Numbered from the stretch's first letter, positions 1 to 9,980 are shown. The stretch: DNA of 64,000 nt from Ceratothoa steindachneri (GCA_963969495.1 OZ018321.1:64758780-64822779), one strand, 5' to 3'. Notes: a model not told the origin generated them from the letters alone. Translations and numbers: made by a program.

Positions 1-28
1 GGAGCTAGTCTACACGGGTATACCTTGA

Positions 29-671
<643 letters not shown>

Positions 672-1595
672 AATGAGATGTCCATATTTGAGCGTTTCCA
701 CTAACAAGGAGAGATCCTTGGGTAGTCAGGCAAGGATCTAGTTGCATATATTCAGGAGGAAGAAATAATGAAAGATCAGTAAAATGAGAACAGAGAGAAG
801 CTGAAGAGAGAAGAGAAAAATAATTAAGAGAAGCTGAAAGAGACCAGAGAGCAGAGAAAAAGAACTAAGAGAAGCTGAAAAAGAACGAAGAAAAGCTGAA
901 GAGCGAGAAATAAAAAGAATTCGTCAGTATGAGCGTGAGCTTAACATTAATCATTTGGAGACCCTTTCTGCTAGCTCGAAAAATGAATCCCCCCAAAGCC
1001 CTTCGGTAGAGTTCCCAGCGTTTAAGGACAGCGAGGACTTCAGCGCCTACTTATCTCACTTTGAGAAAATTTTCAAGGTGAACCAGTGGGATATTAAAGC
1101 CAATGGAGTCGCTCGACTACTGCCTCTCTTTAATACTAACCTCCGGGAAATCTTCATTCACTCCCGGCCGAGGCTACTCTCGCCTACTCCTTCCTTAATT
1201 CCGAATTATTATCAGCGGTTAATATGAATCCCGATTACTATAGGTCAAAGCTCCGCCTGGCGAGAATATTCCCTTGGCAGACCTACAGTCAATTTGGATT
1301 TACCATCCAGAGAACATCTTACAGTTCTGGTTGGACTCAAGCTCAAGTCAACCGCGACTACGAGTCCCTAATTGATTTCTTTCTACGGGATCAATTGAAG
1401 GCTGCACTACCCTCTGAAATGCGCGCATTTGTGAAGGACAGACGGGTGTCTTCTTTCAAAAAATGCATAAAAAAGCGGATGTGCACGCATCAAGCCACCA
1501 TTTTTACCCGAAAGACCCCCAAAAGTCTCATTACCCATCCGTCAAAAGTAAAGATAACCTCTCCAAATTTTTCCCGAAGAATTCATCCAAGTTTT
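672..1595 (+). pseudogene. Gag (capsid part) relic of gypsy copy 1
   Basis: Retrotransposon Gag, the capsid-forming protein. The start is set by alignment with copy 2, where an ATG opens the same Glu/Lys-rich coiled coil. The coil covers about 730-950 here but holds stops. A readable segment from 955 gives the capsid N-terminal region with FPAFKDSEDFSAYLSHFEKI, then a frame change near 1,224 leads into MNPDYYRSKLRLARIFPWQT and the LKAALPSEMRAFVKDRRV block. All have close counterparts in copy 2 (53.3-54.6 kb). Assignment to the retrotrans_gag family rests on this layout and on the linked pol. The zinc knuckle is absent because the deletion removes it. Confidence 0.75.
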
Positions 1596-2245
1596 GAAGT
1601 ATTACCCAGCATTTCCCAAAGAAAAAGGCCATATGCAGTTTAAACGCCTATCGTTCGGTTTAGTTACTGCTTGTAGTAACTATAATCGAATAATGCGCAG
1701 GATACTGGATGGGCTGAGTAACATTATATTTTACTTCGATAACGTTTAGGAGGCCACCTGTACATGGGACCAGCATCTTACCTCCCTACAATCACTCCTC
1801 AATAGGCTTCGTGAAAACGGCCTCAATATAGGCCCTAGCAAGTGCCATTTCGCCTATAGCACTACTAAGTACCTCCGTTTCTACATTGGTGAAAATCAAA
1901 TGGCCCCTCAAAAGGAAAAGGTAAAGGCTATCGCCGACATGCCCATGCCACGTACTAAAAGCAATTACGCTCTTTTCTCGGGTCATCATCCTTTTACCGA
2001 CATTTTGTCCCGAATTTCACTGCCTTAGCGTTTCTTGTTAGCTCCCTACTAAAGAAACGTTCCCAGGAACCCCTCGCATGGAACACCAAAGAGACCGTCC
2101 ACTTCTATCAGCTGAAAGACGGACTAACATCGGCTCCCATACTGAGATTCCCGAATACGAACAAACCTTTTGGGATAAGAACGGACGTTTGTAATGAAGG
2201 CATTGGTTGCGTCTCGCTTCAGTATGAAGAAGACGGCAATAGTTA
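1595..2245 (+). pseudogene. Reverse transcriptase to RNase H start, gypsy copy 1
   Basis: Palm and thumb of a Ty3/gypsy reverse transcriptase, read through several frames. It opens with GHMQFKRLSFGLVTACSNYN (fingers/palm) and then FYFDNV, at the place where the family carries the catalytic Y-x-D-D. The second Asp is Asn here and in copy 2. Next come NGLNIGPSKCHFAY and KYLRFYIGENQMAPQKEKVKAI (thumb), then the first RNase H block FGIRTDVCNEGIGCVSLQYE, which keeps the first catalytic Asp. The sequence stops matching copy 2 at EEDGNS (about 2,245), where the LINE insertion begins. Stops occur at the V after FDN and near 2,025. The piece directly abuts gag because of an internal deletion. Confidence 0.85.
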
Positions 2246-2364
2246 AAAGCGGCTACAAGGAAAATAAGTACCCTCGAAGACCTTACGGTCCATACAAGGA
2301 TGGTACCTTTAGCGCAATCCTCGAAGGTGTCCGTTGGCAACCTCGAAGATCACTCGCAAGGATC
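2246..2364 (-). other. CR1-like 3' end / short 3' UTR
   Basis: Sequence between the pol stop and the edge of the gypsy element, in the minus direction. It lacks the short tandem tail usually seen on CR1-type LINEs, so the exact 3' end may be lost. Its right-hand limit is the first base that no longer matches the gypsy copy at 51.5 kb. Confidence 0.4.
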
Positions 2365-3535
2365 TTAACGGTGATTTCGCAAGACTTTTTCTAGTCTTGA
2401 CTTGAACTGGTCAACAGATTCACTGTTGAAAACTTCCGTCGGAAGTGCGTTCCAACTACCACAGATACTGTATGTGAAGAATTTACCACACAGATCACGG
2501 TGGTATCGCTTCAGTTCAAGTTTGTTGCCATGATTTCTTGTCCTCCCCTCGCTGAGCTGGAAAATATCCCCGTAGTCCAGTCTGTCGAAGCCTTGAAGTA
2601 TTTTAAACCCTTTGATAAGCTGACCATGTAGTCTCCGGGTCTCCAGCGAGAACATATCTAATTCCCTTAATCTATCTTCATAACTTTTATGTCTGATGGA
2701 GGGAATCAGTTTGCTTGCCCTGGCTTGCAGGCGCTTCAATCTCGCGAAGTCCTTTCTAAATGAAGGACTCCAAAATTGTACGACATAGTCCAGGTGGGGT
2801 TGGACGAGGGAGTTGTACAAATACAGTACTATCTCCTTGTTCCGATATCCAAACTAGCGCTTTATATACCCTAACATCCTTTGGGATTTCTTCTCCACCT
2901 TAATACACTGTTACGAGAACTTGAGTTTACTGGTGATAGTTACAACCAAGTCCTAATCAGTGTCGGTGGATTTAAGAGAGGTCCCATTAAGGATATAGGG
3001 TGATTGGGGATTTCGGTGGCCGATATGCATCACTTTGCATTTGTTTACGTTGAAAGGCATTTGCCACGTATCAGAGCACTCCGCAAACTTTCGAAGATCC
3101 TCTTGCAGGCAAGCAAAATTTCCATCCTTTGCAACGTTCATACCAAGCTTGGTATCGTCGGCAAATTTAGAAATCTTGGCAACCATGTCACCGTCCATGT
3201 CGTTGACGTAGATGATGAATAGTAGTGGTCCGAGGACAGAACCTTGAGGCACTCCGCTAGTAACGGGCACCCTCTCAGAAACCTGTCCATTCACCACCAC
3301 CCTTTGCCGTATGCCATTTAGCCAGTTATCTATCCAGCCGGCTACTTTTCCATCTATACCCAGCGCTCGCACTTTCCGGAGAATGCGGCGGTGTGGTACC
3401 TTATCAAAGGCTTACTGAAAGTCTAAGTAGACCACATATACCGCTTTGTTGCGATCGTGCTCACTGAACATGAAGTGGAAGAATTCCACAAGGTTCGTCA
3501 GGCATGACCGGTGCCTTCAGAAGCCGTACTAGGAA
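2365..3535 (-). pseudogene. CR1-like RT, second (downstream) copy of the 3' half
   Basis: The C-terminal half of a CR1-type reverse transcriptase in two open stretches. Positions 3,372-2,953 carry the palm with KVAGWIDNWLNGIRQRVVVN, SGVPQGSVLGPLLFI and the catalytic FADDTK, followed by NVNKCKVMHIG. Positions 2,820-2,365 carry the 151-residue C-terminal region ending in FKSRLEKVLRNHR. The reading frame between them is broken near 2,950-2,830. It is 5'-truncated at the duplication junction (about 3,535), just upstream of the palm. It is the only one of the two copies that keeps the extreme C-terminus. Divergence from its neighbour copy is low (scattered substitutions), so the duplication is fairly recent. 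Confidence 0.9.
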
Positions 3536-4635
3536 CTAGGAAGTGCCTTCCAACTACCACAGATACTGTATGTGAAGAATTTCCCACACAGATCACGGTG
3601 GTATCGCTTCAGTTCAAGTTTGTTGCCATGATTTATTGTTCTCTCCTCGCTGAGCTGGAAAATATCCCCGTAGTCCAGTCTGTCGAAGCCTCGAAGTATT
3701 TTAAACCTTTCGAAAGGCTGACCATGTAGTCTACGGGTCTCCAGCGAGAACATATCTAATTCCCTTAATCTATCTTCCCTAACTTTTATGTCTGATAGAG
3801 GGAATCAGTTTGCTTGCCCTGGCTTGCAGGCGTTTCAATCTCGCGATGTCCTTTCTAAATGAAGGACTCCAAAATTGTACGACATAGTCCAGGTGGGGTC
3901 GGACGAGGGAGTTGTACAAACACAGTACTATCTCCTTGTTACGATATCCAAACTAGCGCTTTATATACCCTAACATCCTTTGGGATTTTTTCTCCACCTC
4001 AATACACTGTTACGAGAACTTGAGTTCACTGGTGATAGTTACAACCAAGTCCTTATCAGTGTCGGTGGATTTAAGAGCGGTCCCATTAAGGATATAAGGT
4101 GATTGGGGATTTCGGTGGCTGATATGCACCACTTTGCATTTGTTTACGTTGAAAGGCATTTGCCACGTATCAGACCACTCCCCAATCTTTCGAAGATCCT
4201 CTTGCAGGTGGGCAGAATTTCCATCCTTTGCAACGTTCATACCAAGCTTGGTATCGTCGGCAAATTTAGAAATCTTGGCAACCATGTCACCGTCCATGTC
4301 ATTGACGTAGATGATGAATAGTAGTGGTCCGAGGACAGAACCTTGAGGCACTCCGCTAGTAACGGGCACCCACTCAGAAACCTGTCCATTCACCACCACC
4401 CTTTGCCGTCTGCCACTTAGCCAGTTCTCTTTTCAGCCGGCTACTTTTCCGTCTATGCCCAGCGCTCGCACTTTCCGGAGAATGCGGCGGTGTGGTACCT
4501 TATCAAAGGCTTTCTGAAATTCTAAGTACACCACATCCACTGCCTTGTTCCGATCGTGCTCACTGAACACGAAGTGGAAGAATTCCACAAGGTTCGCCAG
4601 GCATGACCGGTGCCTTCAGAAGCCGTACTAGGAAC
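2441..4635. repeat. Tandem duplication, unit about 1,098 bp
   Basis: Positions 2,441-3,537 recur at 3,539-4,635 with an offset of 1,098 bp. For example the block ccaactaccacagatactgt begins at 2,452 and again at 3,550. The junction reads ctaggaagtgcc, sharing a short ggaa(g/c) with the left end, which suggests microhomology. Both copies hold CR1-like RT sequence on the minus strand. Confidence 0.92.
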
Positions 4636-5283
4636 TCCTCATAGCAGCTTTGACTCCAAATGAGACGTAATTTTGTCCACCATCATGCTTTTTAAGAGTT
4701 TACCGACTATCCAAGTCAGAATGATAGGTGGGTAGTTCGACGGTTGGCTACGGTCTCGTTTCTTGAAGATAGGAGTCACCTCCGCCTCACGCCAGTCTCT
4801 AGGAACGCATTCGTTCCGGATTGACATGTTGAAGATTGCGCTCAAGTGATGTGAAACTTGATCGCGCACTTCTTTCAATACTTTAGTTAGAAACCCATCC
4901 GGACCAGGTAACTTATTTGTCCTTAGGTCAGTGATCTTTTTTAATTTCTCCTTCGGTGAAGTCCATATCCTCCAGCTTTTACCCCCGAGTAGTTTTTTTG
5001 GGGGGATGGGACCAAAAACTTCAGTAAACACTGAAAAGAAGTAGTCGTTCAGGAGGTTACCAGTTTCTGTATCTGAGTGCTTTAATGTCCCCTCCTCATT
5101 CCTCAAATGGCCGATCGTTTGACGGATTGGTTTACGGCTGTTTATATATCCAAAAAACTCCTTGGGATTCTCTTTACAGACTCTCGCCACTCGGAGTTCC
5201 TCAGACCGCTTAGTCGCCCTTATGCTGGACTTCACTCTCCTGGCTAGTCTCCGGTATTCGTCAAAGTCACCCGAGATCTTCAA
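3539..5283 (-). pseudogene. CR1-like reverse transcriptase, main copy
   Basis: Reverse transcriptase of the CR1-like LINE. Open stretches are 5,283-4,639 (214 aa), 4,399-4,010 (129 aa) and 3,753-3,529 (74 aa). The first holds the linker and fingers: KENPKEFFGYINSRK, the K-x-PGPDG motif (NKLPGPDGF), then WREAEVTPIFKK, a diagnostic CR1/Jockey RT block. Between 4,638 and 4,400, in broken frame, are the FLKGRSCLANL-type and FQKAFDKVPH motifs. The palm holds SGVPQGSVLGPLLFIIYVND and FADDTK. The C-terminus is cut by the duplication junction at about 3,540, so this copy lacks the last 50 or so residues. It is non-functional because of stops and frameshifts. Confidence 0.9.
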
Positions 5284-5574
5284 TTGCCGGTAAACATTTC
5301 TCTTCTCCTTAAGCAGTTGGCCGATTTCTCGATTAAACCCCTTTGGTTAAACAAAAGACCGACGACAGCCTTACAGAGGGATGAAACGCGATTAAAGTCT
5401 CATGAATGTGGTTTTGAAACTGTTCCACGCGTCTTCAACAGCCTTGCACAGTTCTAGCCTCGCTTCAGTCAGTCCAGCGCGTAGACCTGTAAAGTCTGCA
5501 ATTCTCAAATCAAGTTTCCTCGATTAACTAGTTGTAGGCTCTGCTTTAGGGACTTTGACTACAAATCTAATTAG

Positions 5575-5880
5575 TCAGTGGTCAATGCCACCGAGCTCTT
5601 CGCCAACAGAGAGGTCCTCAGCGATGTCATCCTCAGAGGTAAAAACCAAGGCGAGGATTTTGTCTCCTCTCGTTGGCTCTCTCACCCTTTGAGTGAGGAA
5701 CTCGTTGTTCGCGAACTTCAGGAGTAGTGCGCTCTCGCCACAGGCTTCTCTGGTTTCCCAGTCAACTTGTGTGTTGAAATCCCTTATGACGATACACACT
5801 CTGTCTTTTACAAGTTCGCCCAATAGCTGGTAAGGAATCCTGCCCTGTTCTAAGAGTTGGACAGGGGGTCTGTAAAGCAC
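5575..5880 (-). pseudogene. CR1-like AP-type endonuclease (C-terminal half)
   Basis: The C-terminal half of an exonuclease-endonuclease-phosphatase (APE-like) domain that nicks target DNA for LINE integration. It has LYRPP (usual VYRPP), then VIRDFNTQVDW where the family has GDFN, with the Gly changed to Arg. Then come LLLKFANNEFLTQRVREPTRG and GGIDH, from the SDH end. The N-terminal half (Asn and Glu active-site motifs) is missing: immediately upstream the frame is Lys-rich ORF1 sequence, so ORF1 and endonuclease are joined by an internal deletion at about 5,885. The RT of the same element follows after about 290 bp of linker with stops. Confidence 0.8.
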
Positions 5881-5889
5881 CAGGGTCCT

Positions 5890-6440
5890 TTCTTACCCAC
5901 CTTATTTTTCTTGCTCTTCTTTTTCTTCTTCTTCTTTTTCTTATTGATATTTTCCCTCCTCTCTTTCTTTGTTATATACTCTTCTGTTTCTACCTTTTCT
6001 TCTTCTGCTTCTACTTTATCTTCTGTTTCAAATTTCTCTTCTTCTGCTTCTACTTTATCTTCTGTTTCAATTTTCTCTTCTTCCTTCTTCTTTCCCTTTT
6101 TTTTCTTTTTATTCGCTGGTTTATTCGTTGTAGCATGCGGGCCTAGCTCTGGGGGTAATACTGCAGGGCTTGAGGTTAGCTCTGCTATCCTGACCTCGAG
6201 CATGCGAATCAGTCCGGCGTGTTCCAATTCCAGGCTCTTTAGTTTCTCCTCCAACTTCCTAGACCTCTCCTCGGAAGCACTGCATGTTTCTTTTAAGTCC
6301 TTAATTTGGCTGATTAGAATGCAGTCTGTGCAGGAACTGGCCAGGTGGAATTTTGAGTAACACCCCTCCGGAAAGTCCACGCACCACTTATCTATCTGGC
6401 ATATTGCGCACGTGGGAATAAAGGGCCGTCACTTCGGACC
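5890..6440 (-). pseudogene. CR1-like ORF1 protein (Cys motif, coiled coil, Lys/Glu repeats)
   Basis: A putative RNA-binding first ORF of the LINE. Its N-terminal part has several cysteines (CVDFPEGCYSKFHLASSCTDC), followed by a heptad-rich stretch (ISQIKDLKETCSASEERSRK and on), predicted here as a coiled coil. After a Pro/Ala linker come a run of lysines and three near-identical acidic units built on ETEDKVEAEEE (5,990-6,085), then a poly-Lys/Ser tail. It is open for 176 codons from 6,380, and similarity to this type of ORF1 seems to begin in frame upstream. The class is assigned by position and composition, not by a recognised domain. The opposite strand gives a poly-Phe/Ser shadow that is not a gene. 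Confidence 0.6.
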
Positions 6441-6660
6441 GATGCTACTAGAGGCATCCGTCAACGGTCACTGGGAATGGTCAATAATTACGCGCCAGGG
6501 AAGGGGTTAACGGGGCACTACCCTCATCCCATTCATCGTGCCCCAACGCCTAGGACACCTCTAGTCCTAGTCTCTCGCAACCAGTGAGCGTCGATTGGCG
6601 TTGTTTATAAAAGTTCCAAAGCCTCTCTTCTGACGCATGAGGTAGCTGCCAGGTCCTCAT

Positions 6661-6948
6661 ATGTAGATAGAGGGAAAAAGGGTAAGAGTGACACGATAGA
6701 AGTACGGGTTTATTTTTGCTTTTTCTTTTTGTATACTTGTGAGAGATAGGCTAAAAGTCAAAAAGGAGAAGGATAGAGTAGAAAAAGGAAGGAAGGACGC
6801 ACTTAGTCGGGAACCTCGCTTCCGACCAAATCAACAAGGGAAGCCCTACCATGGGTACCCAGAAGAGGTACCCCCGCCGACATAGCTCGAAAAGTCAAAG
6901 GTACACACAAGCTCTTTTCCTGCGACAAGGGGGCGTCACTTCTCCCTC
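6661..6948. other. Spacer between LINE and simple repeat
   Basis: No gene or known repeat seen. It lies inside the interval that separates the two halves of gypsy copy 1, so it is inserted or rearranged DNA. Confidence 0.4.
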
Positions 6949-7070
6949 TACACACACACACACATATACACACACACACTCTCTCTCTCTCTTTCTCCCT
7001 CCCTCCCCCCCCTCTCTCTCTCTCTCTCCCTCTCTCCCTCCCTCTCTCTCTTTCGAGTGAGAGAGAGAGA
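6949..7070. repeat. Compound (CA)n-(CT)n microsatellite
   Basis: A (CA)n run at about 6,949-6,979 passes into a (CT)n / CCCT-rich run to about 7,052 and then (GA)n to 7,070. The CT and GA arms are complementary and could fold back. ORFs across it encode only low-complexity sequence. Confidence 0.95.
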
Positions 7071-7889
7071 AGGGCAAATACACATTTTGCCAGGTCGAAG
7101 TTTCAAAGATGGAATGGGAGAAGCAATAAAATAAGGTCTATGGAGACAGTTTGTGAACCAGCAGAATCTGATTAGAACGTCTGGATTGAAACCCGACCAC
7201 AAATTAAGGCTATCGCACCCGAGTGTGAGAGCAGATGGGTATTCAGAGTAATTGAAGCTGTTTCCAATAGGGAACAGAATCGGCGACAAAAGATTTTTGA
7301 CCTTAATGTAAAATTTGATAAGGTCATCTTGTAGCTTAAAGCAAACAGAGTCTCTTTGATACCCTCGCAGGGGAGAGACCCCCAAATTTAGATACGAAGT
7401 CGAGAATTTCAGCCAATCACAGGCTAGACTCTAACCAAATACAGGCTACACTGGACTGATAGGTAGCAAAGCACTGACTCAGCGACCCAAGGAAGGCGGA
7501 GCTACGCGTCGCGTCCAAAATGCTGCCTAGTATAAATAAGAGAACATTTCATTCAAATGATTATTGACACATTATTGATTGATTCATTTAGTCATTCATT
7601 GATTAATTATTAGACTCTTAATTCACCACTTTGCGAATCTACATTATTCTTGCTCTTGCCATTATAACTCGATTTAGCATATTCCGTTGCGCAAATTAAA
7701 TCTTTACCGTAAGTGTAAACATTTCAAAGTGGTATAAAAATACAAGTGTTTAATTCATTCCCAAGGGAGCCTTTACTTACAAACCTTGATCAGTTAATAC
7801 CCCTCGGATCGTACGTCATGAAACTTGTAAGCAAGCCACTTTACCAACCCCTTATTGGATCGCCTTGCAATCAAAACAAGGCCTACTTA
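7071..7889. other. Possible solo LTR or promoter region
   Basis: No coding feature. On the + strand a CCAAT-type box (ccaatcacag, about 7,415) and a TATA-like box (agtataaataag, about 7,530) precede an AT-rich stretch with repeated gattcatt motifs. This layout resembles the U3-R-U5 of an LTR, but I found no second copy in the window, so the call is tentative. The right edge must lie before 7,890, where gypsy RNase H resumes. Confidence 0.3.
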
Positions 7890-8234
7890 CGCCGACCCCA
7901 TAATTGGCAACCCTATAACCCCATTGCTTACGCTAGCTGGAAGCTCTCCTTACGCGAAAGGAACTATGCGGCCATAGAACTTGAAGCTCTAGCGATCGTA
8001 TTGGGTGTACAGAAATTCCAAACATATTTGTTAGGTAAGGAGTTCGTGATCGAAACCGATCATCGCCCATTGGCTTACTTAAAGAATTGTAAAAGCCAGA
8101 ACGGAAGGTTTATGCGTTGGAGTTTACTTCTAATGGAATACCAATTCCAAATAAGGTACATTAAAGGGACAGAAAACCGTGTTACAGACTGTCTAAGTAG
8201 GAATCCGGTCGATGATCCTCCCCCTGCGGAGTAA
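7890..8234 (+). pseudogene. RNase H (C-terminal part) of gypsy copy 1
   Basis: The rest of the Ty3/gypsy RNase H that begins at 2,170-2,245. It reads NPIAYASWKLSLRERNYAAI, then ELEALAIVLGVQKFQTYLLG (catalytic Glu in IELEA), FVIETDHRPLAYLKN (catalytic Asp in TDH), then RWSLLLMEYQFQIRYIKGTE and NRVTDCLSRNPVDDPPPAE before a stop. The family usually has ADALSR here. The frame is open and well preserved, in contrast to the 5' pieces. Residues encoded by 7,746-7,889 in the same frame do not look like gypsy and are probably read-in from the inserted DNA. No integrase follows, as expected for an element whose integrase lies upstream of RT. Confidence 0.9.
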
Positions 8235-8830
8235 AATGTGTTAAGCATTGTACTCCCATGCACATAATCGACTCTGTGTACTCGATTTGTTTTTATAATT
8301 CTAGAACTCCGTCTTAACCGTGTATGTTTATATTCCTTGGTTCTCATGTAAAATTTTGTTTTCCTTTTGTACATATTTGTCCTTTGCGTGTGTTTTTTTT
8401 GTATGGTATTTTTCTTTATTTTTATTGATATATGGTTCGACAACCCTTTTATGAATGAATCCTTTTGATTTATTTTTTGTAACTCTCATTAATTTACTTT
8501 GTGTGTTGTTTTTTTTGCCCTAGTTAACGACCATACCCTTTTTAAGTATATCCTGCGCCAGGGATTAAACGGAAGTAATTAATTCCTTTTGTGACAGCAT
8601 GGTCGACTTAAATTTAAAGGTCCTCCCTTATTAGGCACCTATAAACTCAGGTCAAAGTTTTTCATACGCACCCCTTCCTATGTTTGGGGATGCCCTTTTT
8701 CCTCCTCTTCAAATCAGGAAAACTTCATCTTCGGAAAGGAAGGGGGGTGAAGAAATGCCCTCGAAGGACCACCGTGAGAGGAAGCCCCTTGGAAATACCC
8801 CTCTTCTTTAAAGACCACGTGAGCTAGCGT
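8235..8830 (+). other. 3' non-coding part (candidate LTR) of gypsy copy 1
   Basis: AT-rich then more mixed sequence. The block at about 8,690-8,755 (gatgcccttttt ... tcaggaaaac ... aggggggtg) aligns with the minus strand of copy 2 at about 50,735-50,660 at the same distance from the pol stop, so it belongs to the element. A complete LTR could not be delimited. Confidence 0.5.
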
Positions 8831-9580
8831 GAGAATTTTACAAAGTCGAGGAAGAATCCGTCACTCGCTTAATCACCCGTCCCAGCTGTGTTTGTTTTCA
8901 AACGCCGATCGGACCCCCTTCCCTGCGATAACCCCGTGCGCGGCCATATTTACCCTACCCTTATATCGCAAGGCGAGTTTGATCGTCTGGAACGACGCGT
9001 TATCATGAATTGTGTTTGCTTAGACTGGCGCCAAGAATCCCATGGTGACCCGAAGCTCACCATCTCTCGATTAGATTGAAAGCTCGCCATCCACTACTTC
9101 TGGACTGCCGTCTGTTTCCCGTGACTATCCGTAACTCGTCGTCGTACGTCATCGAAGATCTCTTCAGCAGATCTACCTTCGTTAAGCTTTGACCCCTGTT
9201 CAGAGGAAAGCTATCAAGTCCTCTTCTTCCTGGAGAGTTGTGCGGCCCTTTCATCTTTACCACCCCTTCAAGAATCCCGTCTTTTGAGACTGAGAATCCC
9301 AGCCGATCAACAGAATCGTCTCGAGTTGAGATTACGTCTCTCTGAAGCAGAACAAATCTCATTCTTCATCACGAAGTAATCCAACCCCATCTTCGATCCT
9401 CCTAGTCAGGACTCCCCGAAGTATCTTCTTAAAGACCTGCGCCGTTGTCTTCCATCCCCCACACCCATCCAATTCGCCCGCGCTTGAAGGTAAAGCGATC
9501 GTGTATGGTTATCCCCACATTACCTCGTTAGTCTTCACTTAATTCATTTAACTACCATAAGTAATTTGTTCCCCATTTTG
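8831..9580. other. Unassigned spacer
   Basis: Moderately GC-rich sequence with only short ORFs on both strands and no recognisable domain. It may still include the gypsy 3' LTR, but no matching counterpart was found 5' of gag. Confidence 0.4.
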
Positions 9581-9582
9581 TA

Positions 9583-9664
<82 letters not shown>
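9581..9664. repeat. (TA)n microsatellite
   Basis: 84 bp of TA units with one TG variant near 9,588. It directly precedes the foldback repeat at 9,665. Confidence 0.97.
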
Positions 9665-9666
<2 letters not shown>

Positions 9667-9976
9667 AAGAAAGCAACTAAAGGATCTGCGGGTGATTATA
9701 CATCAACCACAGGGCTATGCCATTTATATTTTCTGTCTTTCAAATAAAATTTGAAGACAGAAAGAAAGATGCAGAAACCTGGTGTAGCTGACTATAAATA
9801 CATATATTACAAGAGGAATAAGAATTGGACGCGAATGAGCAAATGAGAAGAATCCAGAATCAAAGGGAGCAGAGGGCGGCACAGTGAAGGCGATCCTCTA
9901 ATGTCCCTCTCTCTTGCCTTTAAAAAAACTCCGGTTTCTTGTCGCATTTGCTCATTCGCGTCCAATTCTTATTCCT

Positions 9977-9980
<4 letters not shown>
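9665..9980 (+). repeat. Foldback repeat, copy 1
   Basis: A 316-bp unit related to 40,983-41,282. It starts with caaagaa, then ccacagggct, then a small hairpin (ttctgtctttcaaa / tttgaagacagaa at 9,729-9,760) and the shared motif gaagacagaaagaaagatgc. A large inverted repeat follows: the arm at about 9,810-9,844 (gaggaataagaattggacgc...) is the exact reverse complement of 9,948-9,980 for over 30 bp. A (TA)n tract follows at once. It has no coding capacity. It could be a MITE or an end structure of another element. Confidence 0.75.

Larger units (their letters stand above)
2246..6660 (-). mobile_element. CR1-like non-LTR retrotransposon inserted in gypsy copy 1
   Basis: A LINE on the minus strand, read from about 6,660 down to 2,246. 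In order it has an ORF1-type protein (Cys motif, coiled coil, Lys-rich), a partial endonuclease, the RT, and a 3' end. Its 3' portion occurs twice in tandem (1,098-bp offset). RT motifs (SGVPQGSVLGPLLFIIYVND, then FADDTK) and the C-terminal block with LVQPHLDYVVQFWSP and YEDRLRELDMFSLETRRLHGQ are those of CR1-clade pol proteins. It splits the gypsy RNase H between EEDGNS and the PIAYAS motif. The 5' boundary is uncertain (6,440-6,660). No target-site duplication was resolved. Confidence 0.85.
672..8234 (+). mobile_element. Gmr1-like Ty3/gypsy retrotransposon, copy 1 (split and deleted)
   Basis: An LTR-retrotransposon relic in three pieces: gag (672-1595), RT to the start of RNase H (1595-2245) and the rest of RNase H (about 7890-8234). 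Between the last two pieces sits foreign DNA, mainly a CR1-like LINE on the other strand. The pieces align in order with copy 2 at 50.2-54.6 kb. Nucleocapsid, protease and integrase are missing because of an internal deletion at about 1595. The pol frame ends right after the RNase H domain with no integrase downstream. Copy 2 shows why: in this family integrase lies upstream of RT. Frames are broken by several stops, so the element is dead. Confidence 0.85.

Noticed and set aside
5857..6360. 167-codon + strand ORF rich in Phe and Ser
   Set aside because: It is the complement of the Lys/Glu-rich CR1-like ORF1 on the other strand.
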